Assembly (NCBI GenBank): GCA_017993775.1
Contig: JAGOMA010000007.1
Location: 1 to 64,000 of the forward strand
Length of the DNA stretch: 64,000 nucleotides
Origin: Chloroflexota bacterium
Lineage (GTDB): Bacteria > Chloroflexota > Anaerolineae > Promineifilales > Promineifilaceae
Direction of reading: 5' to 3'
Within the stretch, counting starts at the first letter, position 1. Every line of letters starts with the position of its first letter. Below the pieces are notes generated by a model. It did no database searches and was not told where the DNA came from. It was given only the letters and a program-made list of their open reading frames with translations. Shown piece after piece: positions 7,844 through 15,818 of this stretch. Made by a program: the position numbers and the translations under genes.

Positions 7844-9508
7844 TCATGGATGTGTGAGCGCAATATCCACCAACAACGGCATGTTATCTGCCATAAAAGT
7901 TGAACGATCTGTACCTACCTGAGAAACTTCCCATGCGTTAGAGGTCCAGCCAAGATACATGTCAGCCCAAATTTCTGAATGAGCCGTTCCGGCATCTCCA
8001 ACACTTTGTTGCCATGATCTTGGAGATTCCTGGTTACTCGCGAAACCATAATTCAGTCTTGAATTTGTGCCCCGACTTAAATTGGGATTATCGATTATGG
8101 CTTTGTCAAGCAGGTCTATGGGTGTGCTATCACCAACAGCATGTACAAAAGCATGACCCAACTCGTGTCTGGCCCAGTGGGATTTGTTTGTAATAATGTC
8201 GGCATCTGTATAAACCGTTATCAAGTTACGACTCTCAGTTCTTGCGCCACATGTTGAAATACTGTTTCGTGCATCACCTGCACAAGAACCACCAGTACGA
8301 TTAAATGTTACAGAGCCGTGATAAACAAGCTTGAATGCTTCCTCACCTGAAAGATACCAGCCAGGATGCTGTTCATTAATAATTTCAGCCAGGGCATTAC
8401 CAGTTATTTGCGCACCTGCCGTTATTTGCACCTGGTCTGCACCAGACCAGCCATTGCCAGTAAAAGTCACCATGGGACCTTTTGGTATAGTTGGCACTTT
8501 TGGCATTGGAACACATTGTCCCGATTGTGTGAAATTAACGCATTCGCGGTGCCCCGTGGGGTCGATCAGGTTGAGGGGTGAATTTCGGGTGTAGCTGTAC
8601 CTGTTCAGGGACTGTGGGTTGGTGGGGTTGGGCACTATCGTGTCGGCGCTCAGGAAGCGGCCCAGGCCCGGCGCGTAAAAACGCGCGTTGTAATACAGCA
8701 ATCCCATCTCCATATTTTCCTTCTGCCCTGTAAAACCCCGGTCGGTGATGGCGTTGGGGCCGCCGCTGCGGTAGCCGCCAAAGGGCAGGTAGCGGGTCTC
8801 GTTCACCTTTTGGCCGCCGCTTGTCACCAGGGCGCTGGCGCTGCCCAGACCTGTGCTGAGCAACGCCGAAGCATGGTCGCTGTACAAGTAGAACAGCCCG
8901 TTGTTCGTCGCCAGCGGGCTGCCCGCCACCCGCACGGCAATCGCCTGCCCCGCCAGGCTGTACGTGCTGCGCTGAATGGTCGTTTGGCCGGATGTTGGTC
9001 CGTCTAGCGGGACAATCACCACGGCCAGGGGCAGGTCGAACCCATACCCTATCTGCACTGTTACTGAGCGGCTGGTGGAACCGCTGATGTTGCTGCACGT
9101 CAGGCTGTAGGTGCGGCTGCCACTGTTAAAGCCTTTGAAGTTCTGGCTGCCGTTCAGCGGCTTGCTGCCGGACCAACTGCCGCCGGCTTCGCAAGCGAAG
9201 GCGTTGCTTGCCTGCCACTGTAATGTGAAGGCGGTATTGGGGGGAATGGTAACGGCCGTTTGCCAATTGGCCGTCAGGGTGACTATTGGCGTGGTCGCGG
9301 CGACCGGCCATACTTCTTCTTCGTAGGTGGGGAAGGGGGTGTAACGGATACGGCAGTCGGGCTGCACCGTTTTCACCCGCTGGCCGCTGGCGTCGTAGGC
9401 AAAGCTTTGTCCGCCGGAAACGGCCGTGACCGCCTGGGGCTGGCTGTCGTAATCATAATCAAGGGTCAAGCCGTTTTCAGTCCGGTAATCCATATTGCCC
9501 AACACCAC
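7844..9508 (-). CDS. RHS core cassette with HELGH zinc-metalloprotease-like tip
   Basis: 554 residues. The first 320 are nearly identical to the other two RHS cores, including the Ig-like insert and the DPTGH end. The tip (321-554) contains HELGH at 448-452, the HExxH zinc motif. Further on, Glu512 and Asp516 in EIWAD are candidates for the third ligand. It is not a metzincin, since the Gly and third His spacing do not fit. The tip is probably a zinc peptidase effector; the substrate is unknown. The start is GTG at 9508 or ATG at 9493, directly after a stop, without a good ribosome site. The tip is clearly more AT-rich than the core, suggesting separate origins. Confidence 0.75.
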   Translation of the reverse strand: MVLGNMDYRTENGLTLDYDYDSQPQAVTAVSGGQSFAYDASGQRVKTVQPDCRIRYTPFPTYEEEVWPVAATTPIVTLTANWQTAVTIPPNTAFTLQWQASNAFACEAGGSWSGSKPLNGSQNFKGFNSGSRTYSLTCSNISGSTSRSVTVQIGYGFDLPLAVVIVPLDGPTSGQTTIQRSTYSLAGQAIAVRVAGSPLATNNGLFYLYSDHASALLSTGLGSASALVTSGGQKVNETRYLPFGGYRSGGPNAITDRGFTGQKENMEMGLLYYNARFYAPGLGRFLSADTIVPNPTNPQSLNRYSYTRNSPLNLIDPTGHRECVNFTQSGQCVPMPKVPTIPKGPMVTFTGNGWSGADQVQITAGAQITGNALAEIINEQHPGWYLSGEEAFKLVYHGSVTFNRTGGSCAGDARNSISTCGARTESRNLITVYTDADIITNKSHWARHELGHAFVHAVGDSTPIDLLDKAIIDNPNLSRGTNSRLNYGFASNQESPRSWQQSVGDAGTAHSEIWADMYLGWTSNAWEVSQVGTDRSTFMADNMPLLVDIALTHP

Positions 9509-9511
9509 CCG

Positions 9512-9700
9512 CTAACTGTGAATGAGACAACGGCCGTTCCCACCCACCACCCGGCTAAATTTGATGAACTGTGGGCAGAACGGCCGTTCCCCCCCCCATC
9601 CCCTGGCTAAACTTGATGAACTATGGGCAGAACGGCCGTTCACCCCCACCTGGAAAATTCCGTAAACTGAGGGCAGAACGGCTATTTCCATCCTACACTG
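9512..9700. repeat. 51-bp repeat units at 5' end of RHS cassette 3
   Basis: Three to four copies of the array repeat, the last degenerate, lie between RHS cassette 3 and the upstream lipoprotein gene. This is the same arrangement as at the other two cassettes. Confidence 0.85.
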
Positions 9701-9753
9701 ATTTTCTTCCGTAAGGTAGACGCCATCCAGAAAATTGCAACACCCCAAAATTA

Positions 9754-11121
9754 TTATGGTACCCAACTAAAGGTTATCCGTGCGATGGATTCATCCAAAT
9801 CAAGTTGATTGAATATAACTTCGCTACTTGCAGGACAGTCCATCTTTTCGCCCGATGTTGAATAAAAACATAAATCTACCTCGTTAGGTGACACAAATAG
9901 ACCTTGTAGAAAACCCAGGTGGTTGCTATCTGGTAACCAAATTTTCTCGTTTGTTGGATCCGAATAGGGATTTAAAGCAGGAAACATCTGTGCAGTAAAC
10001 AGATCGAAGAAATCGTTTGAAAACTGCAATAGCTTGCTAGAATCTTGCAATTTCCAAAAGAGAAAATCTCCGTTGGGTGACCACCGCACCAATTGTGATC
10101 CAGGAACACCTTCAGCTAACTTGACCACTTCCCTCGTATCAAGGTCAATCACCCATAAAGGAGTTTCGTTTGGCAGGCCTGCTGCAACAGCGAGGTGCTT
10201 CCCATCTGGATGCCAGGAAATACTACCTGCATATAGTTCTGGAGTAGTTAATACCAGACTAGGCCTTATTATTCTTGTCGTATTGCTTTGATACACACCT
10301 TCGAGTCCAGATATAAAAACCAATTCGTCTGGATTGATGGGTGACCAACTTATATCGTGAATACGTGAACCTAATTGTTTGGAGTCACCATTGGCAAACA
10401 AAACATAACTCCATATTGGCTCGTCCAGCAGAACATCACGTTCCCATTCCTGAAAAATCAGAGCTTGCTCATTTGGAGACCATGATTGCAAAGTTATGCC
10501 ATTCCAGGCTTCACGACGGCCTTGCCGATCTACATGCTTTATTGAGAAATTACTACTCCATTGATTGGTTTCTTTGGTAACCATATCCATAACCCAAATA
10601 CTGGCAGTATCCTCTTCATACCGAATATATGCCATGTAACGACCCGTCGGAGAAACAAGAGGCTGAGTAAGTCCAATGCCCTTTTCTTGTAAAAGCAATT
10701 CAGGCTCGAATTCAGGGGGGCTTAACAACCAAAGAGTTGACTCATTGGTGTCTTTATTAGCAGCTACACTGACAACAACTTTTCCACTGAAATCAAAAGA
10801 TATAGATTCATCGTTAGGGGTAGAGGTTGCCGAAAGGGTAGCTGTTGTGATATTAACGTTAGTTGTGGGATTAGGTATTGGCGTAAAGGTAAGTAATAAG
10901 TTGGCATCTATAGATTGGGTGGTCGATACCAATGTATTTGGTGTGGTTGTAACCTTTATCTCTCCACCTACCCGAGGTTGGGGTGTTCGACTAGACACTA
11001 AAGAACCTGAGTCCTGTGTTTCACTTGGCACACATGAAAGAAGCACCCCAAACAAGGTCACAATAAATCCAATTTGTAAAAGTCCCTTGAAACATATATT
11101 TTGGTATTGTCGAATATTCAT
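9754..11121 (-). CDS. Lipoprotein with TolB/PD40-like beta-propeller
   Basis: About 455 residues. The start at 11121 is preferred over upstream codons because GAGGATG lies just before it. A signal ending in Leu-Leu-Ser-Cys is followed by a Thr-rich linker, then propeller-like blades with WSPNE, WSPIN, WHPDGKHL and WSPNGDFL motifs. It resembles the lipoprotein at 1596-2981 in layout but not closely in sequence, and should sit on the outer membrane face. It lies upstream of RHS cassette 3. If the lipoprotein-after-tip pattern holds, its partner tip would have been the degraded region to its right. Confidence 0.7.
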   Translation of the reverse strand: MNIRQYQNICFKGLLQIGFIVTLFGVLLSCVPSETQDSGSLVSSRTPQPRVGGEIKVTTTPNTLVSTTQSIDANLLLTFTPIPNPTTNVNITTATLSATSTPNDESISFDFSGKVVVSVAANKDTNESTLWLLSPPEFEPELLLQEKGIGLTQPLVSPTGRYMAYIRYEEDTASIWVMDMVTKETNQWSSNFSIKHVDRQGRREAWNGITLQSWSPNEQALIFQEWERDVLLDEPIWSYVLFANGDSKQLGSRIHDISWSPINPDELVFISGLEGVYQSNTTRIIRPSLVLTTPELYAGSISWHPDGKHLAVAAGLPNETPLWVIDLDTREVVKLAEGVPGSQLVRWSPNGDFLFWKLQDSSKLLQFSNDFFDLFTAQMFPALNPYSDPTNEKIWLPDSNHLGFLQGLFVSPNEVDLCFYSTSGEKMDCPASSEVIFNQLDLDESIARITFSWVP

Positions 11122-11131
11122 ATTAGCATCC

Positions 11132-11482
11132 TCAAGGTAAAAGACCATACCGACTCAACAACTCAAATGCAGTCCCTTGAGCGATAGGATTGTGAAAATA
11201 AGCTGGCCCATTAAGACCGTCCCCAAGTGGCGGTGGATCAGTATCATGTGCATAGTTCTGACTCCTGCTCCAGCGCGGTCTTCTATTTGCCGCTGTGGCC
11301 GGCCTCCTGGCCGAGCCACACCCCGCTTGCAAGTCACCAAACCGCCAGCCCAACGGCCGTTCCGTTGGCGGCGCAGGTGTGGCAGTGGAGGTGGGTGTGG
11401 GGGAGGAAACGGCCGTTGTACATCCCACCACCCCCACCACCATCCAGGCCAAACAGCCCAACAAAATGCGTCTGTTGCTCAT
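11132..11482 (-). pseudogene. Short lipoprotein-like frame, probably degraded
   Basis: 116 codons. The N-terminus is a clear lipoprotein signal with Val-Val-Gly-Cys and a short Thr/Pro linker. The middle (about 45-75) is an Arg-rich, low-quality stretch, and the end (LNGPAYFHNP to RYGLLP) reads like the tail of a different domain. The composition break suggests an internal deletion or frameshift in a larger gene. It ends 10 bp before the start of the next lipoprotein gene. It could instead be a real small lipoprotein. Confidence 0.4.
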
Positions 11483-11504
11483 TCCCCCTCCCCAAACCTT
11501 TGCA

Positions 11505-11786
11505 TCAAGCAGATTCTGGCGCTTCCATCCAGGCCGGTTTTAAATCGTAATACAAAACGTCGGGGTCAATATCCGCCCCGTTTGCCCAGGCAATTGTGCC
11601 CCCTTCGATTTTGACATCTCGAAATAACGCCGGATTCTCGCGCAATGATTCAAAAATCGGGCCTTGCATCATGGGTTCCAAATCTACCACTTTGCTAACG
11701 CCATCTTCAAACGTGAGTCGCATTTTCAATTCCTGCTGTGGCGCTGCTTTGATGACTCTAACGCGCTTGCCTAACCTGCCCATCAT
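11505..11786 (-). CDS. DUF2442 domain protein
   Basis: 93 residues matching DUF2442. The key features are LKMRLTFEDGVSKVVDLEP, a central GPIF block and a conserved IAWANGADIDPDVLY. Members are small and often encoded next to DUF4160 proteins, as here, 9 bp downstream of one. The pair is often considered toxin-antitoxin-like, but the biochemistry is unknown. Two ATG codons (11786 and 11783) follow GAGAGGATG. Confidence 0.85.
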   Translation of the reverse strand: MMGRLGKRVRVIKAAPQQELKMRLTFEDGVSKVVDLEPMMQGPIFESLRENPALFRDVKIEGGTIAWANGADIDPDVLYYDLKPAWMEAPESA

Positions 11787-11795
11787 AGCATCCTC

Positions 11796-12056
11796 TCATT
11801 CCAGCGGTTCAATGCTTGCCAACGGCCGCATTTGAACCGCCAGATCCCAGTTTTCCCGTAGTTCATCTCTGTAAAAGGTAGCCCATTCAACAACCATGCT
11901 GTGCGCTCGTCTTGGCAATTCGCCCCGCAAAATCTCAAGTGTTTCGATGGTATAAACCGCTTCAAACTCACCGTACTCCGCATGGAAATGAGGTGGCGCA
12001 TGGTCATTAAAATACATGTAGATTACAATGCCAAAAAAACGGCTCACTTGTGGCAT
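11796..12056 (-). CDS. DUF4160 domain protein
   Basis: 86 residues matching DUF4160. It begins MPQVSRFFGIVIYMYFNDH and continues with the conserved HAPPHFHAEYGEFEA block (residues 18-34), rich in His. It is the first gene of the DUF4160-DUF2442 pair. The His cluster suggests metal binding. Function is not established; a toxin-antitoxin role is a family-level suggestion only. Confidence 0.85.
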   Translation of the reverse strand: MPQVSRFFGIVIYMYFNDHAPPHFHAEYGEFEAVYTIETLEILRGELPRRAHSMVVEWATFYRDELRENWDLAVQMRPLASIEPLE

Positions 12057-12118
12057 ATTTGACCATCCTTTTTTACATTATATGCCAGGAAGCAAGAAAC
12101 CCAGAGGCCTGCTTCATC

Positions 12119-13486
12119 TCAGTCTCTACTCTCCAATCCCCCGATCTCCCCCACGGCCGTTGCCCGCGCCTTCTTCTCATTCACAAACAACAACAAAATC
12201 AGACCCACCAGCAAAAAGACGGCGATGGACAAAATCGCCATGCGCTGGCCGCTCTGCTCCGCCAGGACCACGCTCTGCCCCTGCGCCGCGTAATACAACG
12301 CCATCTCCGCCGCAATCCAGCCATACACCGCCGGACCAATAAACGACGACGTGCGCCCGGCGACGGCAAAAAAGCCATAAAATTCGGCCCCCTGTCCCGG
12401 CGGGGCAAAAACAGCCACCATCGTCCGGCTAACCGACTGCGCCCCGGCCATCGCCACCCCGGCCACCGCGCCGATAATGAAAAACGCGGTCCGCGTCTGG
12501 GCAAAATAAAGGGCAAACACCACCCCCATCATCAGCAGCAGCGAGACGATCAGCGAAGGCTTGCCGCCCATGCGGTCCATGATGTGCCCAAAGGCAAACG
12601 CGCCGATCACGTTGGTGGCCTGTACCAGGATGACAAAAATGATCAGGTCTTGCTGATTCATGCCGAACAGCACCGCGCCGATGATGGCCGCAAAATCCAG
12701 GGCCATGATGATGCCGTCGTTGTAGATGAGGTAGGCCAGCATGAATTTGAGGAATTCGCGAAAACTACCGGCCGTGCGGATGGTTTTGCCGAGCTGCTTA
12801 AAGGCCACACTCAGGTAATTTTCGCCGGGGGGCAGCGGTTTGGCCTGGGCGCGCTCCGGCAGCCAGAGGAAGAGAGGGATGGCGGAAAGGGCAAAGAACA
12901 CGGCCGTTATCACCAACGTAATCCTCACCACCAGATCGCCCGACATCGCCAGCACACCCTGCTGCTGCAACACAATCAGCGGCAGCACAATAACCAGGCA
13001 AATAATGCCCCCAGCCGTGCCCACCGCCCACCCATTGCCGGAAATGCGCCCCATCTCCTCCGGCGCAGCAATCTCCGGCAGCAGGCCATCATAAAAAACC
13101 TGCGCGCTGCGGTAGCCAATCTCCGCCAGGATGAAGAAACCCATGCCGATGGCCACCTGCCCCGGCGTGGCAAAAAACAGCCCGGCCGTAAACACCACCG
13201 TCATGACGGTGTAGAAGGCCAGCAGCCGCTTCTTGGCCGCCGAAAAGTCGGCGATGGCCCCCAGCACCGGCGAGGTGACAGCCACGACGAGCATGGCAAT
13301 GCCCACGGACAGCCCCCACAACCGCGAGCCTTCCGCCCCGCCCACGATTGTTCCCTGAAAATAGGCCGAATACACGGCCAGCAGCACCACGGCCGCATAC
13401 GCCGAGTTGCCAAAATCGTACAAATACCAGGCCCAACGCTCCCGCCGCGTAGACGCCGCCGGGGTGGTGGTTACAGAAGTCGCCAT
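12119..13486 (-). CDS. MFS transporter, Atg22/UMF1 type
   Basis: 455 residues with about 12 hydrophobic segments. The N-terminal WAWYLYDFGNSAYA is the signature of the Atg22/UMF1 branch of the major facilitator superfamily. The conserved loop after the second helix has SPVLGAIADFSAAKKRLL. Fungal Atg22 exports amino acids from vacuoles; bacterial members are uncharacterised permeases of the cytoplasmic membrane. GGAGGA lies just upstream of the ATG. The gene lies downstream of the dehydrogenase on the same strand, separated by a 24-bp hairpin, so it is probably a separate transcript. Confidence 0.85.
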   Translation of the reverse strand: MATSVTTTPAASTRRERWAWYLYDFGNSAYAAVVLLAVYSAYFQGTIVGGAEGSRLWGLSVGIAMLVVAVTSPVLGAIADFSAAKKRLLAFYTVMTVVFTAGLFFATPGQVAIGMGFFILAEIGYRSAQVFYDGLLPEIAAPEEMGRISGNGWAVGTAGGIICLVIVLPLIVLQQQGVLAMSGDLVVRITLVITAVFFALSAIPLFLWLPERAQAKPLPPGENYLSVAFKQLGKTIRTAGSFREFLKFMLAYLIYNDGIIMALDFAAIIGAVLFGMNQQDLIIFVILVQATNVIGAFAFGHIMDRMGGKPSLIVSLLLMMGVVFALYFAQTRTAFFIIGAVAGVAMAGAQSVSRTMVAVFAPPGQGAEFYGFFAVAGRTSSFIGPAVYGWIAAEMALYYAAQGQSVVLAEQSGQRMAILSIAVFLLVGLILLLFVNEKKARATAVGEIGGLESRD

Positions 13487-13508
13487 TTTTCCTCCTTAAA
13501 CGAATGCG

Positions 13509-13569
13509 GAGTGGGGAGTGCGGAGTGCGGAATGTGACCAGAAAATTCCGCACTCCGTACTCCCCACTC
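13509..13569. repeat. Long hairpin made of tandem GGAGTGC units
   Basis: Inverted repeat with 24-bp arms (13509-13532 and 13546-13569, one mismatch). The arms are themselves tandem copies of a 7-8 bp word, GGAGTGC/GGGAGTG. It touches the dehydrogenase stop codon and may end transcription of that gene. Confidence 0.85.
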
Positions 13570-14782
13570 ACAATTCAAATGCCACTTTAACCGATTGATA
13601 CGTTTTTTTGTCGATGGCGACCTGGAAGGCGCAGCGGTATTCGTCCAGCGGAAACCGGTGCGTCAGCAGCGGCTCCACCTGGAATTTCCCGTCCCGCATC
13701 CAGCGCATCGCCAGATCAAACGTTGACAGGCTCTCCCCTTGCCAATCAACCACGTCGTGGCCCACCGCCCCCAGCAAATCCACCTCCTGATACCAGATTG
13801 GCGTCGCGTCCAGCCTCATGCGGTGCAGGTTGACGCCCACCAGCACCACCGCGCCGCCCGCCCGTGTCCAGCGCAAGGCATTGTTTAACGTGGCCTCGCT
13901 GCCCACCACATCATACACGATGTCAAAACCGCCCAGCAGCATCCGGTTGTCGCCGCGCCCGACGTAGAGGCTGGCCCCGGTCAGGTTGGCGGTGGCGGCG
14001 TAGCCATCCTCGTGGGCGAAGATGATGTGCTGCGCGCCGAACTGCCGGGCCAGGTCGGCCTGCCAGGGGTATTGGGCAACGGCCGTTATCTCGCACCCCG
14101 TCTCCAGCCCCGCCAACGCCTGAATCAGCAGGAAACCAATCGGCCCCACGCCGTACACCAGCACCTTGTCGCCCGGCTGCGGGATTTTGCGCCAGGCGGC
14201 GTGGATGGCCACGGCGCACGGCTCCGTGAAGATGGCCTGCTCGTCGCTCAGACCAGCCAGCACCGGCACCAGCGCCGCCGCCGGGCTGATAAACGTATCG
14301 CCAAAGCCACCGCCGATGGGCGCGTGGGCCTTCGGCTCTGAGGCGCGTTGGCACAACACGCGATGGCCGCGACGGCAAGGCGGGCAGTAGTCGTTTTCTG
14401 GCCGGCCGCGGGCGCGGCAGTCGTCGGCGCGGCCCCAGCGCACCACGCGGTCGCCCAGGTGCAGCCCCGGCGCGGAATCGGGATGCACTTCCACCACCTC
14501 GCCCACCATCTCGTGGCCCAGGTAGATGCGTTTGTGCGAGGGCAGGGCCACCGGGGCCACATCCAGCCCGGAATCGACAAAAATCTGGTGCAAATCGCTG
14601 CCGCAGATGCCGCACAGCCGGTTGCGCACGCGCACCCAGTTGGCCGCCGGCAGCGGCGGATCGGCCATCTGTGCCAGCCGCAGCGACGACGTGGGCGCAA
14701 AATAAGCCGCCGGACTGAGCTTGCCCAGCAGCCGGGTCAAGATGATGTGGGGGACGGAGATGTCGAGGTACATTGTTTTCAT
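13568..14782 (-). CDS. Zinc-dependent alcohol dehydrogenase family protein (MDR)
   Basis: About 404 residues from the ATG at 14782; the frame extends upstream into a repeat, so the earlier start is unlikely. A GroES-like domain holds the catalytic-zinc Cys in CGICGSDLHQ and the GHEMVGEV motif. Structural-zinc cysteines lie in a lobe containing DYCPPCRRGHRVLC. A Rossmann domain holds VYGVGPIG. It should oxidise or reduce a polyol or sugar-derived alcohol with NAD(P); the substrate cannot be read from sequence. Glucose/threonine dehydrogenase-like members have this zinc layout. It is flanked on both sides by hairpin elements. Confidence 0.85.
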   Translation of the reverse strand: MKTMYLDISVPHIILTRLLGKLSPAAYFAPTSSLRLAQMADPPLPAANWVRVRNRLCGICGSDLHQIFVDSGLDVAPVALPSHKRIYLGHEMVGEVVEVHPDSAPGLHLGDRVVRWGRADDCRARGRPENDYCPPCRRGHRVLCQRASEPKAHAPIGGGFGDTFISPAAALVPVLAGLSDEQAIFTEPCAVAIHAAWRKIPQPGDKVLVYGVGPIGFLLIQALAGLETGCEITAVAQYPWQADLARQFGAQHIIFAHEDGYAATANLTGASLYVGRGDNRMLLGGFDIVYDVVGSEATLNNALRWTRAGGAVVLVGVNLHRMRLDATPIWYQEVDLLGAVGHDVVDWQGESLSTFDLAMRWMRDGKFQVEPLLTHRFPLDEYRCAFQVAIDKKTYQSVKVAFEL

Positions 14783-14791
14783 AGGAAAGTG

Positions 14792-14847
14792 GGAGATTGG
14801 AGATTGGAGATTGGGGCGTCTCGCGCAATCTCCAATCTCCAATCTCC
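14792..14847. repeat. Hairpin made of tandem GGAGATT units
   Basis: Perfect 22-bp inverted repeat (14792-14813 and 14826-14847), each arm being three copies of GGAGATT. It lies between the TauE-like gene and the dehydrogenase. A related element is at 15757-15815. Confidence 0.9.
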
Positions 14848-14851
14848 AGTC

Positions 14852-15562
14852 TCAAATGATCAAAGAAACACCCAACACCAATATCAACCCCGTCACCAGT
14901 TTGCGGAATTGGGCTTTGTTGATTTTGTCGTCGAGGCGGGCGGCGGTGAGGATGCCCAGGAAGAGGGCGGGGATGGCGACGAGGTAGAAGGTAAGCACGG
15001 CCGTTGTCACATGCCCCAGCACCACATGCCCCGTCACCACCAGCATGCCTTGCAGCAGAAACAAGGCTTGCAGCACGGCGCGAAACTCGTCGCGCGGCCA
15101 TTGGCGCAGCGAGCCATAGACGATGACCGGCGGGCCGGGCACGTTATAGGCCCCGCCCAGGCAGCCGGAGATAAAACCCACGCCGTACCCCCAACCGGTA
15201 GGCACGACAAAGGCGAGTGTCGGATTGAGGAAGGCATAGAGCGCGTAAATAATGAGGAGAAAACCGAGGAGGAATTTAACGGCCGTTTCCGGCACACTCA
15301 CCACCACCCACAAGCCCACCGGCACGCCCAAAGCCGCCGCCAGCGCCAGCCGCTTGAGTTCGCCCAGGTTCAGCGATTGGCGGTAACGCGCCAGATTGAC
15401 TGCATAGAGGGTTATGGCGATGAGCGAAACAAGGGGAACGGCCGTGCCCAACCCCATCACCAGCGTCAGCAAAGGCATCACCACCAGGGCAAAGCCAAAC
15501 CCCGACAGAGTTTGCATCAGTGCGGCCAAAAAAACGATGGTTGCCAGAAGAATAAAAGTCAT
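14852..15562 (-). CDS. TauE/SafE family permease
   Basis: 236 residues, almost entirely hydrophobic, with about eight membrane helices. The N-terminal LSGFGFALVVMPLL and the internal GVGFISGCLGGAYNVPGPPVIVYGSL are typical of the TauE/SafE (DUF81) family. Family members export sulfite, sulfoacetate or related anions across the cytoplasmic membrane. There are no sulfur-metabolism neighbours, so the substrate is open. It has hairpin elements on the left and, further off, on the right. Confidence 0.85.
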   Translation of the reverse strand: MTFILLATIVFLAALMQTLSGFGFALVVMPLLTLVMGLGTAVPLVSLIAITLYAVNLARYRQSLNLGELKRLALAAALGVPVGLWVVVSVPETAVKFLLGFLLIIYALYAFLNPTLAFVVPTGWGYGVGFISGCLGGAYNVPGPPVIVYGSLRQWPRDEFRAVLQALFLLQGMLVVTGHVVLGHVTTAVLTFYLVAIPALFLGILTAARLDDKINKAQFRKLVTGLILVLGVSLII

Positions 15563-15756
15563 CGAAGCGCCAGGCTGGGTTAGATGCTGTTTTCAAAGCC
15601 TGGCTGTGGCGAGGGGACATCGGTGGATTAAAAGGGAATAGGCGCCAATGGACAGGCTGCGGTTGAAGCGGCCACAAAAACCTGTGGCCGCATAGTGAGA
15701 AAATTATACTGGCAAACAGCCAATGATCCAGATGAAATTTTTTGGTTCGGGAGGCG

Positions 15757-15815
15757 AGGGAGATTGGCGATTAGAAATTAGAGACTCTCCAATCTCCAGT
15801 CTCCAATCTCCCCAA
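15757..15815. repeat. Imperfect hairpin of GGAGATT-type units
   Basis: Left arm starts GGAGATTGGCGATTAG and the right arm ends with three copies of TCTCCAA/TCTCCAG. It is the same family as 14792-14847 and lies directly after the asnS stop, where it could terminate asnS transcription. Confidence 0.75.
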
Positions 15816-15818
15816 AAA

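Noticed and set aside
7844..8545. Metzincin protease call for RHS tip 3
   Set aside because: The HELGH motif lacks the glycine and third histidine at metzincin spacing, so only a generic HExxH call is made.
1..11482. Insertion sequence or prophage origin of the island
   Set aside because: No transposase, integrase, or phage structural genes and no terminal inverted repeats were seen around the RHS cassettes.
12050..15583. Long open frames opposite the MFS, dehydrogenase and TauE genes
   Set aside because: They mirror strongly supported genes on the other strand, have biased Arg/His/Pro/Gly composition, and lack domains.
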